NCBI RefSeq assembly: GCF_900112575.1
Contig: NZ_FOMH01000004.1
Span: forward strand, 1-64,000
Direction: 5' to 3'
Source of the DNA: Flavobacterium phragmitis
Lineage (GTDB): Bacteria > Bacteroidota > Bacteroidia > Flavobacteriales > Flavobacteriaceae
DNA: 64,000 bases
Within the stretch, counting starts at the first letter, position 1. Each line of letters starts with the position of its first letter. The position numbers and the translations under genes were made by a program. A model generated the notes under the pieces. The model was not told the origin of the DNA, did not search any database, and was given only the letters and a program-made list of their open reading frames with translations. Shown here in pieces: positions 63,223 to 64,000 of this stretch.

Positions 63223-63987
63223 ATGTTATATTCAAAAATAGAAGGCGAAGGAAAACCTTTTGTCATCATGCACGGATTTCTTGGAATGTCGGATAATTGG
63301 AAAACTTTGGCTGGTCAATATGTAGAGGCTGGATTTCAGGTTCATCTTTTAGATTTAAGAAATCACGGACGCAGTTTTCATTCAGACGAATGGAGTTACG
63401 AAGCAATGGTTCAGGATGTTTATGAATATTGTCAAGCAAATCATTTGACAAGAATTGATATTCTAGGTCATTCCATGGGAGGAAAAGTAGCCATGCTTTT
63501 TGCAACAACACATCCAGAGATAGTAGATAAGTTAATTGTAGCCGATATTGGACCAAGATTTTACAAACAACATCATCAGGAAATTTTAGCAGGATTAAAT
63601 GCTGTCGATTTTTCAGTAAAACCAAGCCGAAATGATGTTGAAGAAATACTGTCACAATATGTTCCGGATTTTGGGACACGTCAGTTTTTATTAAAAAACC
63701 TTTATTGGAAAGAACCTGGACAATTGGCTTTCCGGTTTTATTTGAATGCCTTCAATAATAATTTGGATGCGATTGGAAAACCTCTTCCAGATGATTTGGT
63801 TTTTAATAATCCGACTTTATTTATTCGAGGAGGAAATTCGGGCTATATTCAAGATTCAGATTTAGATGCAATTCGCAAGCATTTCCCAAATTTAAAATTA
63901 GAAACCATTCCAAACGCAGGGCATTGGTTGCATGCAGAAAATCCAAAAATGTTTTTTGAACTGACAACCGAGTTTTTAAAAGAATAA
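63223..63987 (+). CDS. Alpha/beta-hydrolase (YbfF-type esterase)
   Basis: 254 residues. Oxyanion-hole segment IMHGFLGMSDNWKTLA, LLDLRNHGRS, nucleophile S84 in LGHSMGGKVAML, LFIRGGNSGYIQDSDLD bearing the acid region, and the catalytic His in IPNAGHWLHAENP. Similar to YbfF/acyl-CoA-esterase-like hydrolases of Gram-negatives; the substrate is not known. Cytosolic, no signal peptide. Complete, ending 14 bp before the window end. Confidence 0.9.
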   Translation: MLYSKIEGEGKPFVIMHGFLGMSDNWKTLAGQYVEAGFQVHLLDLRNHGRSFHSDEWSYEAMVQDVYEYCQANHLTRIDILGHSMGGKVAMLFATTHPEIVDKLIVADIGPRFYKQHHQEILAGLNAVDFSVKPSRNDVEEILSQYVPDFGTRQFLLKNLYWKEPGQLAFRFYLNAFNNNLDAIGKPLPDDLVFNNPTLFIRGGNSGYIQDSDLDAIRKHFPNLKLETIPNAGHWLHAENPKMFFELTTEFLKE

Positions 63988-64000
63988 TTTTATAGCCACG

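Noticed and set aside
1..64000. tRNA, rRNA, IS elements or phage genes
   Set aside because: I read the intergenic gaps and gene products and found no cloverleaf, rRNA core, transposase, integrase or phage gene; a tRNA/Rfam scan would confirm.

Overview
The window is a 64-kb piece of a Bacteroidota chromosome, almost certainly a Flavobacterium or close relative. The evidence is the AT-rich sequence, the type IX secretion and gliding genes (sprA, remB, two PorP/SprF proteins, a type B C-terminal sorting domain), the Flavobacterium-type -7 promoter motif TAnnTTTG before many genes, the lack of strong Shine-Dalgarno sites, several GTG/TTG starts, and Bacteroidota families such as DUF4249, DUF4270, DUF4403, DUF4907, DUF6089 and LytTR pairs. 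I see no rRNA, tRNA, insertion sequence, prophage or CRISPR array.

Layout, left half. 1-8.0 kb: the 3' part of a giant modular adhesin with a type B sorting domain, then a PorP/SprF partner and an OmpA/PD40 envelope protein, likely an adhesin export unit. 8.0-8.6 kb: a gene-free stretch with a string of short palindromes. 8.6-12.2 kb: a CBS protein, malic enzyme and ruvA. 12.2-23.3 kb: sprA, the outer-membrane translocon of type IX secretion, then gcvH, a VanZ protein, deoC and remB. 23.4-28.5 kb: a cytochrome-oxidase block (ctaB, two subunit III genes, subunit IV, a cysteine-less SCO-like protein, SCO1, DUF420 and a small CxxC membrane protein). 28.5-30 kb: a DUF4403 lipoprotein.

Layout, right half. 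30-37.3 kb: an ABC efflux operon with one ATPase, two MacB-type permeases, a TolC protein and two HlyD-type adaptors. 37.4-42.1 kb: tsaB, a MscS channel, an amphipathic repeat protein, an Nfu protein with a doubled N-terminal domain, a second PorP/SprF and a gamma-carbonic anhydrase. 42.2-46.3 kb: a leftward five-gene unit made of a beta-barrel, a kelch lipoprotein, a DUF4907 lipoprotein, a LytS-type kinase and a LytTR regulator. 46.6-49.1 kb: a DUF4270 lipoprotein with an outer-membrane protein. 49.1-57.6 kb: the conserved leftward envelope cluster (CBS protein, nadK, DUF6089, uppS, bamA, two Skp proteins, murI). 57.7-64 kb: pdxJ, a TonB receptor/DUF4249 pair, an unknown lipoprotein and an alpha/beta hydrolase.

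Most of this is core flavobacterial gene content. The parts I find most worth a second look are the kelch/DUF4907/LytS-LytTR unit, whose kinase has a Met/His-rich loop; the palindrome string at 8.1-8.4 kb; the SCO-like protein that lacks the copper cysteines; and the homogenised, cysteine-paired modules of the adhesin. All functions come from reading the sequence and from knowledge of the families. No search was run.
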